DNA of 64,000 nt. It comes from Zeus faber. Its lineage: Eukaryota > Chordata > Actinopteri > Zeiformes > Zeidae. The stretch spans positions 25,335,533-25,399,532 of the forward strand of contig OY482851.1 of the NCBI GenBank assembly GCA_960531495.1. The letters run 5' to 3'. Under the pieces are notes generated by a model that worked only from the letters and a program-made list of their open reading frames with translations, was not told the origin of the DNA and made no database searches. Below are positions 1 through 13,158 of the stretch, piece by piece (within the stretch, counting starts at the first letter, position 1; every line of letters starts with the position of its first letter). The position numbers and the translations under genes are program-made.

Positions 1-1228
1 TATAAAATCTTCTGATGCTCAGACTTTCAAAGAATGTCTCAGAGGGTTGGACCACGAGGTCCGCCCACCTGTACCTTGTCGAAAAAATACGTTTGTGTGT
101 GTGTGTGTGTGTGTGGGGCTTGTCAGCGCTCCAGTCAGCGAAACACTCAACCTTATTCTGCACTTTCATTCATGCAAAATAACACAAAGAAATTGGTCTT
201 GGTTCATACTGGAGGGGAGGAGAAAAATTTGGGGGAAGAGCACGAGTGAATGCTACGATATGCAAATAAGCAACTTTTGTGGAAGCTGGCAAAATATTTG
301 TCAAGCTTTGTACAAAGGCATAATAGTCCAATTAAACCCCATCACGCCCCCTCTTTGCCCCAGTTTCCTCCATCGTGCTTTCAACGCCCTAGCTCTCTCT
401 CCCTCTTTCTCCCTCTCCCTCCCTCTCATCAGTGCTCTTGTCAGCCCATCATCTATTTTATGCCCCTTCTTCCAAGAGTCCCCCTCCTCCGGGCATTCAG
501 TGGGGACTGAAACTTGGGCAAACTTAAACAACAGATATAGAACCTAGTTAGAAGCATCCTGGTATAAACAGGCAGGTTTCTAGGTAGTCGTGGTATTTTT
601 TTTGCCTTGACCGTTGGTCGGACGGCGCTTCATTGTTGCCCAACTCCTGAGTTGACCACCCCCCGCACGCACACCCCCACGGTCCTCCTCCTCCTTCAAC
701 ACAAAACCCCTTACCCGCTGAATTACTTAGGGACAATGGGTAAGCCAGGTCGTCACGGTAACGGGCCAGAAGGGGGTTGGGGGTAGCAGCAGCTGTTACA
801 TCAGATTAATTCAGATTCTGATAATCCCTCCTCCTCCCTCACCCTCACTATACACTCAGCACAAAACTTTTACCCCCACCCACCCCCACCCTCCTGCTCC
901 AGCCCTGCACCTCCCTGACTCTCTCAGCCCACTGTGCCTCCTTCCTGCCCTCTTCATCCCCTTTACTCCTCCTCCGCAGAGTAACTCCTTCCTTCCCAGG
1001 TCAGCCGCTCCATAACACAAGTGTCTGACTGAGAGAAAGTTTTATCCGGGAATCGGCTCTCGTGAAGAACCCCGCACGCACATCAATTACACTGTAATTA
1101 CACTGTAATTAATAAGAGAACAGCCATTTTGTGGCCTGTGCCAGATATCACCCAAGTAATGTTACTGAGATCTTTGAGTCATTATATCAACAGTTTCTCC
1201 GCGGTTCTAGGGCCGGTCGGGCACTTGC
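1..1228. other. msi1 intron 6 (partial), no exon seen
   Basis: Sequence 3' of exon 6 of msi1 on the minus strand. It has a short (GT)n at about 92-115 and a C/T-rich stretch at about 660-1000. I searched the minus strand for the expected VDDAMLMF and HRGFGFVTF exons and found nothing. Confidence 0.6.
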
Positions 1229-4031
1229 CTTTCCAAACTGGTCAAAATACTGCTTGACATCCTCTATGGTTGTGCTGACGGACAGGCCTCCCACAAAGAT
1301 CTTCTTGGTCCGGGTGACAAGCTTTGAGAACAGGGAACATTCGGAATCAGAAACACTTTGTGGCCACAGTAGGTTTCAAACGTGGACTTGGACTGTGCTC
1401 TGGTTAAAGGTGAAAGGACAAAACACTGAACTAGGAAACACCAGACTACCGACATTCATGGTGCAGGGACGCAGAAACAGTGCATAGAGATTAGACACAA
1501 CATTAGAAATGAATGTAAAGTGAGTGCATCCGCGTTAAAAAAAGTATGAACAAATTGACATTGTGTGTATTTTCTTTTAAAGCAATTAAAAGCAGATTTC
1601 ATTTGATATATTTCCATTTTCATATAATGCAGGGTATCACGTTAAATTCCATTGAAAAGATGATGAATGAAAAAATGATTAGAATGATAGAACGTTAATC
1701 CAAGTAGAAATTCAACGTTTGCAGGAATCCAGTAAAGGCATTTCCATCAAAGTTTACATTATTATATATGTGCACATAGGTGTTTTGCTCACATATTGTT
1801 ACACATACCCATACATATGTGGGATTATACAGTGTCTTCATCCTATGAATATCTTCGGCAACTGACTTCAATAGATTGACATATTATATTCTCGACCTCT
1901 CACAAAGGCTATGCATGCTGATTCGATGCTACTGTGACAACCTTATCCTCCAAGGAGATAAATAGAATGCAATAAAATGCTAAGTGCCTTCCTAGTGGGG
2001 CTATAATGGGGCAATAATGATTATTCCCATATGTCATTCCCATGTAAGATCTGACAGGTTACGGAAAATAAATTTGTCGTAAATGGCACCCTATGATCCA
2101 AGGACATGCCTGTAGCATGAAGAATTTGTTGTGAGAAGTTGTCGCCGCTCCTGTCGGTTTCAACACGTGACCACATAACATTACAGTGACCTAAGCAGCC
2201 ATCATGTTCATCAGATTATGAGGCATTAGCCCAGATAGAGGGGGTGAAAACCATGCACAGACAAAGTAACCTACTATAAGTAACTGACCGACGAGGACCC
2301 CACAGTGCGCCACTCACCTTGGGCTGGGCTCTGCGAGGAAACGCAACCTTTGGGTCGATCTACGGGAGAGAGGGTAGAGAGAAAGGACGGGGTCAGTTTG
2401 CTGACTGATACGCCGTGATGCAAGTGAAATAGCAACCTGTTGCATTCCATTGCTGTACTTTGAGTTTACACCTCGCTTTCGTCTTCCGCCCTTCCAAAAA
2501 CGTTCCTTCATAAAAAGATGTTATGAAACAATGCAATCTAACACTGTCCTCCCCTTCCTGTGACAAAGGGAAGTTGCAATAAAAATAAAAAAAGACACTG
2601 AGTATTTGAATGGATTGCATTTCATCTCAGTGTGATCTCAGTATGTGAAAAACCGAATGAGAGGGGGCAAAAAAAATCTTAACATACCAAGGAACCAGAA
2701 AATGGTTTATTGCCAAGGCCAACGCACAGGCAAAAAAAAAAAAAAAAAAAAAAAAAAAGGCCTGGCTCAAAGGCTTTCAGTCAGAATGCCCCGATAAGCC
2801 CTGAGGACTTGTTTCCCTTTATTTGTTTGAGTGTGTCTGTGTTTATTATGGTCAGTTTCAAGAGCGTCTGTGTGTGCGGACATCTGTGGAAATGTCCGAG
2901 CCAGTGATGGACGCCCCCAGAGGAGGGACCCCCCCCCCGTGACCAGCCCTGTGTCACTGGCACCTGACATGTGATCTCCTGGAATCTCGCACAGAAACAA
3001 CAATCACAAACGCACCTCGCCTCCGTCAGGGAAAGTGGAGAGAGAGAGAGAGGGAGAGAGAGAGAGAGAGAGAGAGAGTTGGAGAGAAATGGTGGCGGTG
3101 GATAAGTGGAGGGTGGACAGAGTGGGTGGGGGGCAGGACAAGGGGGTGAGCGCTGTCATTCACACGCACCGAGATGCAAAATTTGTTTGTTTGTGTTTTG
3201 TTTCTTTTTTTCTGCAGCCCCTGCGCTTCCCGACGTATGCGTTGAAATAAGACGTACTTTCCACAGAGGCCACGAGGCTCTTCGCGGCTTCCCACCGGGA
3301 CCAGACTTCTATGAGCTCTAATCATGAAAGGCTTTTTTTTTTCTTCTTTTTTTCTCCTACCGGCTTGCTCTTTTGCTCTGCAGCTCTTAAGTCGAAACCC
3401 AGGGAGAACGAAGGGCCTTCGGCTTCGGCACTAAAGGGGACGTGATGGCAGTCGAAATCCAACAATTTACAACAAACGGGAATGCAATTTCATATCTACT
3501 GGGTGAGCCTATTGTGGTCGCACGTTCTATAATCAACCACGGTTAGGATTTGAGCAAGTAACCACACCGTGCCGTACAGATGCAATCATAGGACAGACTA
3601 CAGATTTTGAATTTGAAACCTCTAATATTAGTCTATATCGGTCTAGTAGAGCTAGAAAACAGCTAGACTACTCCACACTGCACCGCTGTCACACTAACAG
3701 ATGGAGAGACAGCACAGAAGATTAGTCCGTAACCATGAGAGGGTAAAGTTTGTACTACTGTAAAAAAAAATTAAAATAAAAATCTATGGCAAACCGCATG
3801 CGTTCACCAGAGTGGGGCACAGTTGCCGCGCTACGTTGAGTAAGAGTTAAACGTCACTGCAGGTTTTTCTAGACAGCATAGTGAGAAGACTAGGCTAGAC
3901 TTGGAGAATCAGATGCAGAAGTCTACTGTTAAGTTGCTATTGGTTCGACTAGGACTATTCTGATAGTCACCTCTGGTCACCAACCCTCCTGATGTCCAAC
4001 ACTCCTGTGCACATTCAAAAACAAACAAACA

Positions 4032-4085
<54 letters not shown>

Positions 4086-5244
4086 AACAAACAAAATCAA
4101 CGTACAGCAACGGACATTCACTGGGGAGGAAATCATGGACATTAAACAGATAAAGTAGCCGTGTTATTGAAATCTTGGGAGGGGGAGGGGCAAAAATAAA
4201 TAAATAAATAAATAAATGAGGAGAGAGACCATAACATATGAAGTGAGCTATATGAACGGAATGTGAGGAAAGGCCCGGCTCAGCCAGCCATGCTCAACAA
4301 AGACCAAGGGAGATAGACGGTCGGGCCTTGGTTGAGGTTGCCTGAAAGTTGTGGAGAGCGACCACAGCTGAAGCCCAAGCCTCCCTTGCATTAAGCACCA
4401 GGTGACAGGAAGCTGCACCTAATACCGAGAGGGCTTTATCGAATCAGGGCAATCCCCTTTGACCAATTACATTCCCAACGAGCAACAGTTGGCCGAGAGC
4501 ACCACCCGTCACCACCGTGGCCGCGAACGCCCCCTCCCCCCCCCCCCCCCCCCCCCCCCCCGGTGCACCGGTAGGGCGGGACCGAGCCGCCTTCTCCACC
4601 GACGTACGTGCGACTCGGAACAGAACAACCCAAGCCTGTTTTCTCCAATCCTATTACCTTCGAGAGCAACGCTAATCATGGGCTCGGTTATCCTTCCTGC
4701 CACACACCCCCCCCCCCCCCCTTCTATCCTCGCCGGTCATCGTAATGGCTGTGACCTGAAAAAGTTGAGAGTGCCGGGGGGGAGGGGGGCAAGCCGCTAA
4801 CCTGCCCGACGTCACTTTGTGTTATGCGACGCCGCACTTAAGTGACTTTGTCGTCGCGCTCTCCAGTCGAAACACCTTTGAATTGCATTTCAAAGGGAGA
4901 CTTGTTCCACAAACCTGCAGCTTACATCAACGCCAGGGCAGAAAAGTAGGACTTCAGAGAGGACAGTGAAGGCACACAAGGGGGGGACGGACAGCTACAT
5001 TAATCCTGGTAAATAACTTGCCTTCCTACCCCCCGGGTTAAAAAGCATTCCGCATCCGTCCCGCAAGGCAACTCACACTGATATATGCCTTCATATTACT
5101 GCACTTGCCCTTTTGGTCTTTTCACTGTGCAAACCCCAGTTAATTCCAGTGTCAGGGCGGTTGAGTCGGTCACAGCATGGCACATTCTTTCTGTTGCCGT
5201 TGGAGAACTTTTCTCTCTCCACTCTAACAGGATAACCTGTGTGT

Positions 5245-5278
<34 letters not shown>

Positions 5279-8200
5279 TGTGAGAGAGAGTGGGAGTGGG
5301 GAGAAGAGGAGGGGTTCGGGGTGTGCGTGAAGGCTGGTGGGGTGGGGAGGGGGGGTTGCAGGAGTGCACTCTTTTAAAGGCCTACTCTACTCACCATCCA
5401 ACCCCTGTGGCTGATCACTGAGCCCTCTCCGCGCCAAACACACACACTCACGCACGCACGCGCGCACAGACACACACACGCACACGCACACACACACACA
5501 CACTCTCTAAATCCACACCACGGACACACCCAGCCAGCCGGACAAGGGGCCCCCCGCCGTGACGGACGGGACGACACTAGGTCCACTAGAGTCGTGTGGA
5601 CTCATATGTGCATCATTAAGAATTAATAAAAGAATGAGAATTCAAAGAAAAAAAAAAGGGGGGCGGGGGCAAGAAGTTATTCTGGAAACGCTGCTCGACA
5701 AAGGATGGAGACAAGTCGTGGTTAAACTGTCAATTTTGATCGCTGTTTGCACCGCCACGATTCTTTTTCTTTTTTTGGTATCCAAGAAATGATAGTAAAC
5801 GATGTGCATTGTTATCTTCTCTTTGCTGTCGTGTCAGAGTCATTCTTCAGGAATTGAGTGTTGGGGGGGGGGGGGGGGGGGGTCACTATGGAAACAAACC
5901 CCATGGTGAGTTAGTGCCTTCCACCCATGATGGCCCTACTTGTCAAGGCTGTCGTGCCTGCAAATGACACTATCAATGAGACTTTTCGGGGGGAAAAAAC
6001 ACAAATCTTTGTTTAAACACGGGGGGGGGGGGGGGGGGGCGTCAGTGGTTTTGTAAGAACGAAAGAAAAAGAAAAGAAATGGTATTCCCGGATCTATTTT
6101 TTTCCAAACAATCCCGATCGTCTAATAAGTAATTTTCCCCTTCCCCGTTCCACTGATTCCTCTGTAGTGTCTTCTTCTACCCACTGTATATTCTGAGGCT
6201 TGTGAAGGTGCTTCACTCACGGCACAAAGGGAAGGAGAAAGAGCCGCCGCACATTTCAATACAGTGACTAAACCCACCGCCCTCAGCACTCCTGCTGGGG
6301 CGGGGGTGGGGGGCACTAGTGGAGGGGGGCACTAGTCCCTATGGCGACCAACTGGCCACATTGTTCCCCGACCAGCCCACATTCAATACTGACAAAAGGA
6401 CCGCACTCACACTCTCAAGACGCAGAGTTTTAAACGCATTGAACTGATACACACACAGGTTCGATCGGTACCGGCGGCGCCATCGTGGAGGCGGAAAAAC
6501 AATCTGACTTGTTACAGCGACTGAGCTTCCCCAAGAAGCGGCGGGAAGTTCCTTTACCGAACCGCTTGGCACTTAGACAGTTCCGTGAAAAACTTTTCTG
6601 TGGGCCACCCTTCACCTCGGGATAAAGACCTTTACAGATGATACAGGAGGTAGATTCAACAGTGTGCCCCCCTTTGAAAGACACCCGACCACAGAATAAG
6701 ACGGAGCGTGCACATCCCCTCCTCCTCCGCTGCGCATCTGGAAATTGGAAGCAAAGAAACACTTTCTTGCCCGCCTACATTAAAAAAAAAAAAAAAAAAA
6801 AAAAAAGTCGATACGCTTATTTGTATCGGCCGTGGAAATGAGAAAGCTGAAAACTGAAAAGGAAACGAGTGGGGCTGAACCGATCGTTGAAAGAGGAAAT
6901 CTGGGGTGCCGCGCAGCGAGGTGGGCACGGACCAAAATGGAGTGCAACAAAAAAGAAACAACAAGTTCGCTGGAAGAGATCGGCGAGGAATTTGATAAAG
7001 CGAACGCAATGCTACACTTCCCTGACGGACAACCTCAAACAATCAGCGGGGCTGTGGGAGCGGCTCGGGTGTTGATGGGCTGTAAGGACAGAGAACTCAC
7101 TGTTTTCGAATCCAACTCGTGCCGTGCCTGGGCCAGAACTTTGTCCACGCCGGCCTGGTCGACGAAGGTGACGAAACCGAAACCCCTGCAATTATCAGGG
7201 ACGAGGGGTGAATTAGTGGCAGAGCAGATGGCGGCGACAAATAATGGTGGCGGGGGCACCGAGCAGCGTGGGAAGCCGCGGGCGGGTCCCTCACCTCGAG
7301 CGCTTGGTCGCCGGATCTCGCATCACCATGCACTCCTTCACCTCGCCGTACTTGCAGAAGTACTCCTTCAGCCCCTCTGTAGCCGGGCACAGAGCACAAG
7401 GTCAATGCAACACAATGTTTAAAAACCATCACTTGCCGTTTTCTATTTGGAATCATAGCTGCTGCTCTGAATCGGCTGAGACCCTACACCTAGATTTCTG
7501 TTTCGTGTGTTATCAGGGAAAATGTTACGCACAGACTCTCATCTGTTTACAATCATATGTTTTTACTTCCAGCTATTTTCACCGGGCTGTTTACCGTCGC
7601 GACTGTATTTCGACGGCGCCCGCCTGCAAGCCAGTAGGCTACCGTGCAGGTGCTCTGATTTTAGGGGGCAAGTTAACGAATTAAAAACTTTTCGGGGAAC
7701 CAAACAGAGTAGTACACATTAATAAAGTGACTGGATAAACAAACAAATGTGACTAAGTGCAAACAGACCGACCTTCATGAGAGCAGTACAGATGTTACAT
7801 AACATCCATATTTGCACCATGTTTCCCATACAAAATTAAAAATAATTTGGGGGTTACCTTGTGTGGTCTGCCAGCTCAGTCCACCTATAAACATTTTGCT
7901 GCGGGAGGAGAAGAAGAAAAAAATAAAATTAGAGGTAATATTAACATTTGCATATCCTCGCAGGTCATTTCAAGCGATTTCAATGAAGCAACACAACAAC
8001 AACCCCCGGTTACACCAAATCTAGAGTCCCGTGTTGCAAGACGTGCAGCCTATTTGGGGACAGATCATTTTTCATTTTTACGCATGGAGTCGGTGACAGA
8101 GCAGACTGGTCAGGAGGCTGCGGCCAACTTCGGACAGAACCCACAGAAAGGAAGGGGGAAAAACAAGTCGTTTAGTTGTTATTGTTGTTGTTGTTGTTGT

Positions 8201-8280
8201 TGTTTTGTTGGTTTTTTTTACCAGGGGTCGTGCGGGGAGTCCGTGGTGGACAGGCTGCTCTGGCTCCCTTCCGTCTCCAT
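1229..8280 (-). CDS. msi1: Musashi-1 RNA-binding protein, 5' six coding exons (partial)
   Basis: Musashi proteins bind UAG-containing 3'UTRs in neural and epithelial progenitors and repress translation. Coding exons read on the minus strand are 8280-8222, 7898-7858, 7376-7295, 7185-7101, 2359-2318 and 1321-1229, all in phase, giving 134 codons. Start METEGSQSS is followed by SPHDPCKMFIGGL (RRM1 RNP2, residues about 22-27), then [24 protein letters not shown] (RNP1, about 61-68), [19 protein letters not shown], the linker [14 protein letters not shown], and RRM2 with KKIFVGGLS (about 109-117) up to QYFDQFGK. The remaining RRM2 and C-terminal exons must lie left of base 1; I saw none in 1-1228. 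The donor after exon 6 reads GCAAGT, a GC-AG intron. Exon 6 begins LVTRTKK where vertebrate MSI1 has MVTRTKK. Identity as msi1 rather than msi2 rests on these residues and on the hnf1a/custos/unc119b neighbourhood. Confidence 0.9.
2360..7100. repeat. msi1 intron 4: cluster of simple repeats
   Basis: No exon is visible in this 4.7-kb intron. It holds poly(A) at about 2731-2758 and 6781-6806, (GA)n at 3038-3079, (AC)n at 4032-4080, (AAAT)n at about 4195-4216, poly(C) at about 4530-4561 and 4708-4720, (GT)n at 5237-5279, (CA)n at about 5441-5503, and poly(G) at about 5862-5882 and 6021-6039. All reading frames crossing it are low-complexity artefacts. Confidence 0.85.
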
Positions 8281-8680
8281 ATTCCGTGCGGTTGCGGTGC
8301 CGTGTGCTGTGTTCGGGGCAGCGCGGCAGAGTAGAGCTGTGGGGTGGAGGGCGGCGGGGGTGGGGTGGCCCCGGGTTAGAGGGGGGAACGGGATGCAGAG
8401 TCTCAAGGAGAGAAGGTGGAGACTCCACCCCCTCCTCCCCCTCCTCTTCCTCCTCCTCCTCCTCCACCACCATCACCCCACCCCTCATCCTACTTAGTAG
8501 TCAACTTGCATCCAGACTCCACAGGGGATTTGGAAGTTGGGAATGGGGTTTTTTTTACGCACGTTTTTTTTTTTTTGTTGTTGTTGTTGTTGTTGTTGTT
8601 TTTCACGCGCACACACACTTTTATGAGTCGGATGACACAATTTTGATCAACAAAATGATCGTTTTTATTTATTTATTTTA
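8281..8680 (-). promoter_or_regulatory. msi1 5' leader / proximal upstream region
   Basis: GC-rich sequence directly upstream of the msi1 start, with a (TCC)n/(GGA)n tract at about 8440-8465 and (TTG)n at about 8578-8602. No TATA box is placed sensibly. A long C/G-rich leader is usual for MSI1 genes, but the transcription start cannot be fixed here. Confidence 0.35.
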
Positions 8681-9325
8681 AGCAACAAATAAGCAAAACA
8701 AAGCAAAATTGTTGCTCAATACAAACGCTCCAGTAACTCCCCCTTTAAAAGTTTGTCAGACCACACCATGAATCCACTCTTCCGCCTGACAGTTTCACAG
8801 TGATGATTTATGTCTTTGTCCTTTTTCATTCATCATTTCATCAGCAAACTTGAGAACATTTTGTCTCACACAAAATCTTTTTCTTTTTGGGGGGGGGATT
8901 TCTATTAATTACATACTGTACATCACAGCATGTTCCTGTCCAAACCCGCCCATGCAGTGTGGTCCAACATGAGGTTTGGGCTCTGTGTAGTCACTCACTG
9001 CCGGCTCTTAAGTATTTAATTAGTAGCTCTGCTAAAGCTTGCTAATCTTCTCAATACTGGCTAAACATGTGACCTGGTAACTAATGTAAGAGCGTTAATA
9101 TGGAGCTCTAGCAACTCAAACTGAGGCCACGACAGGTTGTGTTTGAGGTTGTGAAAACCCAATAAAACCCACAAATATGGCGCTTCTACCAACTTTAAAG
9201 CCACAAACTGGTATAACAGAGTGATAAGCTCTGTATAGCCTGCCCCTGGTGTATACCAGACAACTATAATGTCTGGAGCAGGTACAGAACAAAATTGTGA
9301 TAACCCGTTCTGATTGGTGCCATGC

Positions 9326-9485
9326 CATTGTTACGACGGCCCATTATTCCGAAACCCCAATAGTCCGTAGAATGTCTCATTGGACATGGATGACACCCTA
9401 ACCCTAACCCTAACCATCTCTAAGCTTATACCAAAACTTTTTTTGGACTATTGGGATTTCGGAATAATGGGTCGTCGGAACAATG
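9326..9485. mobile_element. MITE-like inverted-repeat element with internal telomere-like repeats
   Basis: The two ends are inverted copies of each other for about 40 bp. The left arm starts CATTGTTACGACGGCCCATT. The right arm, reverse-complemented, reads CATTGTTCCGACGACCCATT and continues with the same ATTCCGAAA and CCAATAGTCC blocks. The roughly 70-bp centre holds three exact CCCTAA repeats (about 9400-9417). No coding capacity; a non-autonomous DNA transposon fits best. Superfamily not assigned and no clear target duplication seen. Confidence 0.6.
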
Positions 9486-9741
9486 CTGCCCCGTTCTGAT
9501 CATTTATCAGTTTCCTGTGGTGTGAACGCCAACTAGGAGCTGCGATTTCAACTGGGTTCCATGTTGGTTGGCAAGCTGCGACGAGGGCCACCGCTTTGTC
9601 CTGCCCGTACCGGGTCGGATCCGAGCCCTCTGCTGACGAACAGATGAGGCTCCCAAAGTGGGACAGGGGCTATTTGGTTGGGAATAAAGAGGGAGTGTTA
9701 ACTTTCTGCATGCATGATCAATGGGGTTGAATGTGTATGAG

Positions 9742-9853
<112 letters not shown>

Positions 9854-10351
9854 GGCCGGGCACACAGAGATGGACCGAGCAAGGCTCACTAATGAGAGGC
9901 GCCCGGGAGCCTCGCTTATATCTCACTCTCAATCAACGTAGCTCTGAATGCTTTGGGGAGCGGAAAAACGTGAGCCCTTATGGCCGCTGCATGTGGCCAT
10001 TTCGATAAAACCACCTCTATGCGGCGATGCATTAGTCACAGCCATTTTTGAACAGTTAAAAAAAAAAAAACACCACACATACACTGCCCCCTGTCTCTTT
10101 TGGCCAGGATCGTTCCCCTGAATAGTACAATGGGACTTTAATTACAGGTCAGTGGTATGTCTCGCGGAGATAGAGGGAGCTCTGTTTCCTTTCCAAATAC
10201 AGTACAATGCCATCTTCCCAAGGGTAGGGTGGGGTAACAGGAGCTCCACACACACAAAAAAGGCGGTGATAGGGTGAACCTGAGAATGGTACAAGGTGAT
10301 CCAAAGAGAGGGAGTGAGAGAGCAGGTGACAGAGAGTGAAATAGCCGGTTC

Positions 10352-10354
10352 CAC

Positions 10355-10386
<32 letters not shown>

Positions 10387-10391
10387 AGAGA
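10352..10391. repeat. (GA)n microsatellite
   Basis: A run of AG dinucleotides with minor interruptions, about 40 bp. Confidence 0.85.
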
Positions 10392-10721
10392 GACGGACGA
10401 GATAAAGAAACACTATGTTAAGTCTCAAAGGTTTTCTTCCATTCATTCTTTCTTTTTCGAGCCCTTTTACAAGTTATGGTCCCCCTACAAAGTTTCTTTG
10501 TGGGACACAGGGGGAGGGGGCACAGAGAACGTTTTCTGGGAGAAAAAAGTTTTAAAATTCTATACGACATGCATTCATATATGAATCATATGTTGATAAT
10601 TCATAATAACAAAAACAACTACAAATCAGCTGTTTGATGTTATTAAGAACGAATTGAAACCGCTTCAAGATTCCATATTACTTTAAATAGTTATCTCAAA
10701 ATCCAATGACAACCTCAAAAG

Positions 10722-10995
10722 CAGTGATTCTCAAACTTTTTTCACATCAAGGGCCCCCGATTTGATTCACATTAGGCCGACGGACCCCATTTGATAAGAT
10801 TTTTGTCCCTGGGTCCCTCTTCTGAGATAGAATTTAGTCCAAATCCATTTAATCCAAACTGTCATAATTGTGCATTATACAACTGTACAAACGTGTTGTT
10901 AATGAAATCATGGGGAACTTGAGATATTTATCATTTTGCTGGGGACCCCTTGAAATCTCTTGAAGGGTTCCCGGACCCTACATTTAGAACCATTG
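10722..10995. mobile_element. hAT-like MITE, old
   Basis: The left end CAGTGATTCTCAAACTTTTT and the right end (reverse complement CAATGGTTCTAAATG) form an imperfect terminal inverted repeat. The interior is rich in GACCCC/GGGTCC blocks, typical of CAGTGGTTCTCAA-type non-autonomous hAT elements. There is no coding sequence. The imperfect ends suggest an old copy. Confidence 0.45.
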
Positions 10996-11737
10996 ATCTA
11001 AGGGAATAATGGTGTGATTCAACTGGTGCCCTCTTCATAAGAAAAAAAACACAGGGACAAAAAAACTAACTGTAAACTATAAAAAACAAAAAACAAAGGC
11101 AAACTATAAGGATAATTTTTCTTGTGGATATACTGTATAAAAGCAGGGGCTGATACTGAGCCTCTGGGGCCTGTTTGCGGCTTGGTCACGAAAGCTGAAA
11201 CACGGAAAGAGGAAACACATCAACAGGTGGGAGTTTGTTTGCGGTGTGGAACACACCGCTCTTTGCCACTCTCAACGTATTGACTATGTGAACGCACAAA
11301 GGGGTGATGAGGACATTCTGGCGTTTTGGGTGCCCTCGGGCAAAGTTGATAGGGTCTCACTGGGAAGGGCGGTTTCAGCCAGGATACAGGAACCAGGAGC
11401 CGGGGTCGGAGAGAGCTTTATACAACAGTGCTCTCTAGTGGTCCGAGAGCTTGTCTCAAATTCCTGCTCGCTCACCAAAGCCTCCAAAAAGTAAGTGATG
11501 TCACACCTCGGCCTGCAGCAAAACGAACTCGCTTGTTCACTGTCCTTTGCAGTACTAAACTGCATTGGTCAATTTGATAACAATAACAAACTCCGCAGCC
11601 AATGTCCTTACAAAACCAAACATGGAGTGCCTTCCTGTATGTTTACACACTTGTCTTGATACGCCATGGCCTTCCGTGACATAATTTTAAATGGTTTGAG
11701 CCTTGCACTTTGTCCACTGTTAAGGAAAGAGGGAGTG

Positions 11738-11750
11738 GGGACAAAGTTCA
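11738..11750 (+). promoter_or_regulatory. HNF4-type DR1 site upstream of hnf1a
   Basis: GGGACAAAGTTCA fits the HNF4 direct-repeat-1 consensus RGGNCAAAGKTCA at every position and lies 294 bp before the hnf1a ATG. In mammals HNF4A directly activates the HNF1A promoter through a DR1 site near the transcription start, so position and sequence match a known regulatory link. Occupancy is inferred. Confidence 0.5.
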
Positions 11751-12043
11751 CAGGGCTCATGTGAAGAGGAGGGGGTGAATGGAAGGAAGGTAACAAAAAA
11801 ATTGACCTTTGAAAGCAAAACAGCAGCTCGGGAATCGACACCAGGCAGCTCGAGCACATCAGGAGGAGGAAAATGAATGTACACCGTCTTTTCTTTAGCA
11901 CTTAAGAGGTAGCTACCAACATAATACATAATGAGGTCAAAGGCTGAGTGTGTGTCTCTAGTGTGTGTGTGGTAGGGCACATGTGAGCAGCGTGTGTTTG
12001 TTTGGGCGTGTGGCAGCGAGGTAAGGCTCGGCGGCTCGGCGTA

Positions 12044-13116
12044 ATGGAGGGAGACGATGGGAGCAGCGAGGGAGCGCAGGCCAGGCCGGCCCGGCTCTCC
12101 GCCCTGCAAGAGCAGCTGATCTGGGCCCTGCTGGGCTCTGGACTATCCCGGGAGGTCCTGGTGCAGGCCCTGGGGGAGATGGAGCAGGACAGGCTGAGCG
12201 CGGCGACGGCGGAGAAGGGCGAGCGGGGGGACGGAGAGAGCTCCGAGGAGGGAGAAATGGATTTTCCGCCTCCCATATTTCGGGATCTGGACAGGCTCGC
12301 ACCTGAGGAGGCGGCCAGGCTGAGGGCTGAAGTCGACCGGCTGCTGCAGTGAGTACAATCCTTCCAAAGCAACGCTCCCGGACTGCCTTTTCCAAGTCCT
12401 CCACATAACCACGGGAACTATTCACCAACTGCTATTCTTTCACTTCACAGTCACTTTGTTGTCCAGTTTTCACAAATAGGAAGTGACCGCTCAAGCAACG
12501 TGTCTAACATTTGAAAAGCCCTCAAGCAGACGGACGATTTTTCCCTTCAGACATCGTCAAGGCTAAAGACCAGCGATCTAACTGAAAAAAAAACATCCGT
12601 TCCAATCCTTTTCTCTCGGGCACGTCTCACGTTTTAGTTTCCCCCCTATTCACAATTCCTCCTTCCTTCTCTTCCTCTCTCTCCTTCTCTCTGCGATCTC
12701 CTCCAGCCTCGGAGTTGAATTTAAAGGCCGGTTCCTCCTTTGCTAGTTACTAATTACCCACCCTCATCATTATTCTCTAACCATTCCTTAATAAATAAGC
12801 TACATGCATGGGCTGAGATGAATGAAAAGGGCAGGGCGTGAGTGCTTACATTAAGCCTAAGTGATGCTGGTTAGTCGATTAGAAGTTTATTAATTTTGGA
12901 ACAGATACAGGGTTATTTTATGACAATTTACAAAAACGGTTGACATGGGTTATTACTTTTATTGCAATACAAGCACAATCAAAAGAACAATAAATCAGCA
13001 CTGGTGAATAAAAAAAATGAAGTGCAACAATTAAAAAATGTTGAGTATATACATATGTATAAATATAAATAAATAAATATATATATATAGTGTATATATA
13101 TATATATAGTATATAT

Positions 13117-13158
<42 letters not shown>

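Noticed and set aside
8416-8646. Proline-rich frame upstream of msi1
   Set aside because: Translation of a (TCC)n tract in the msi1 leader region, antisense to the gene.
9400-9417. Telomere or telomere fusion
   Set aside because: Only three repeats, enclosed within an inverted-repeat element.
11136-11143. TATAAAAG as the hnf1a core promoter
   Set aside because: About 900 bp upstream of the ATG with no supporting exon; HNF1A promoters start close to the coding exon, so it is probably chance.
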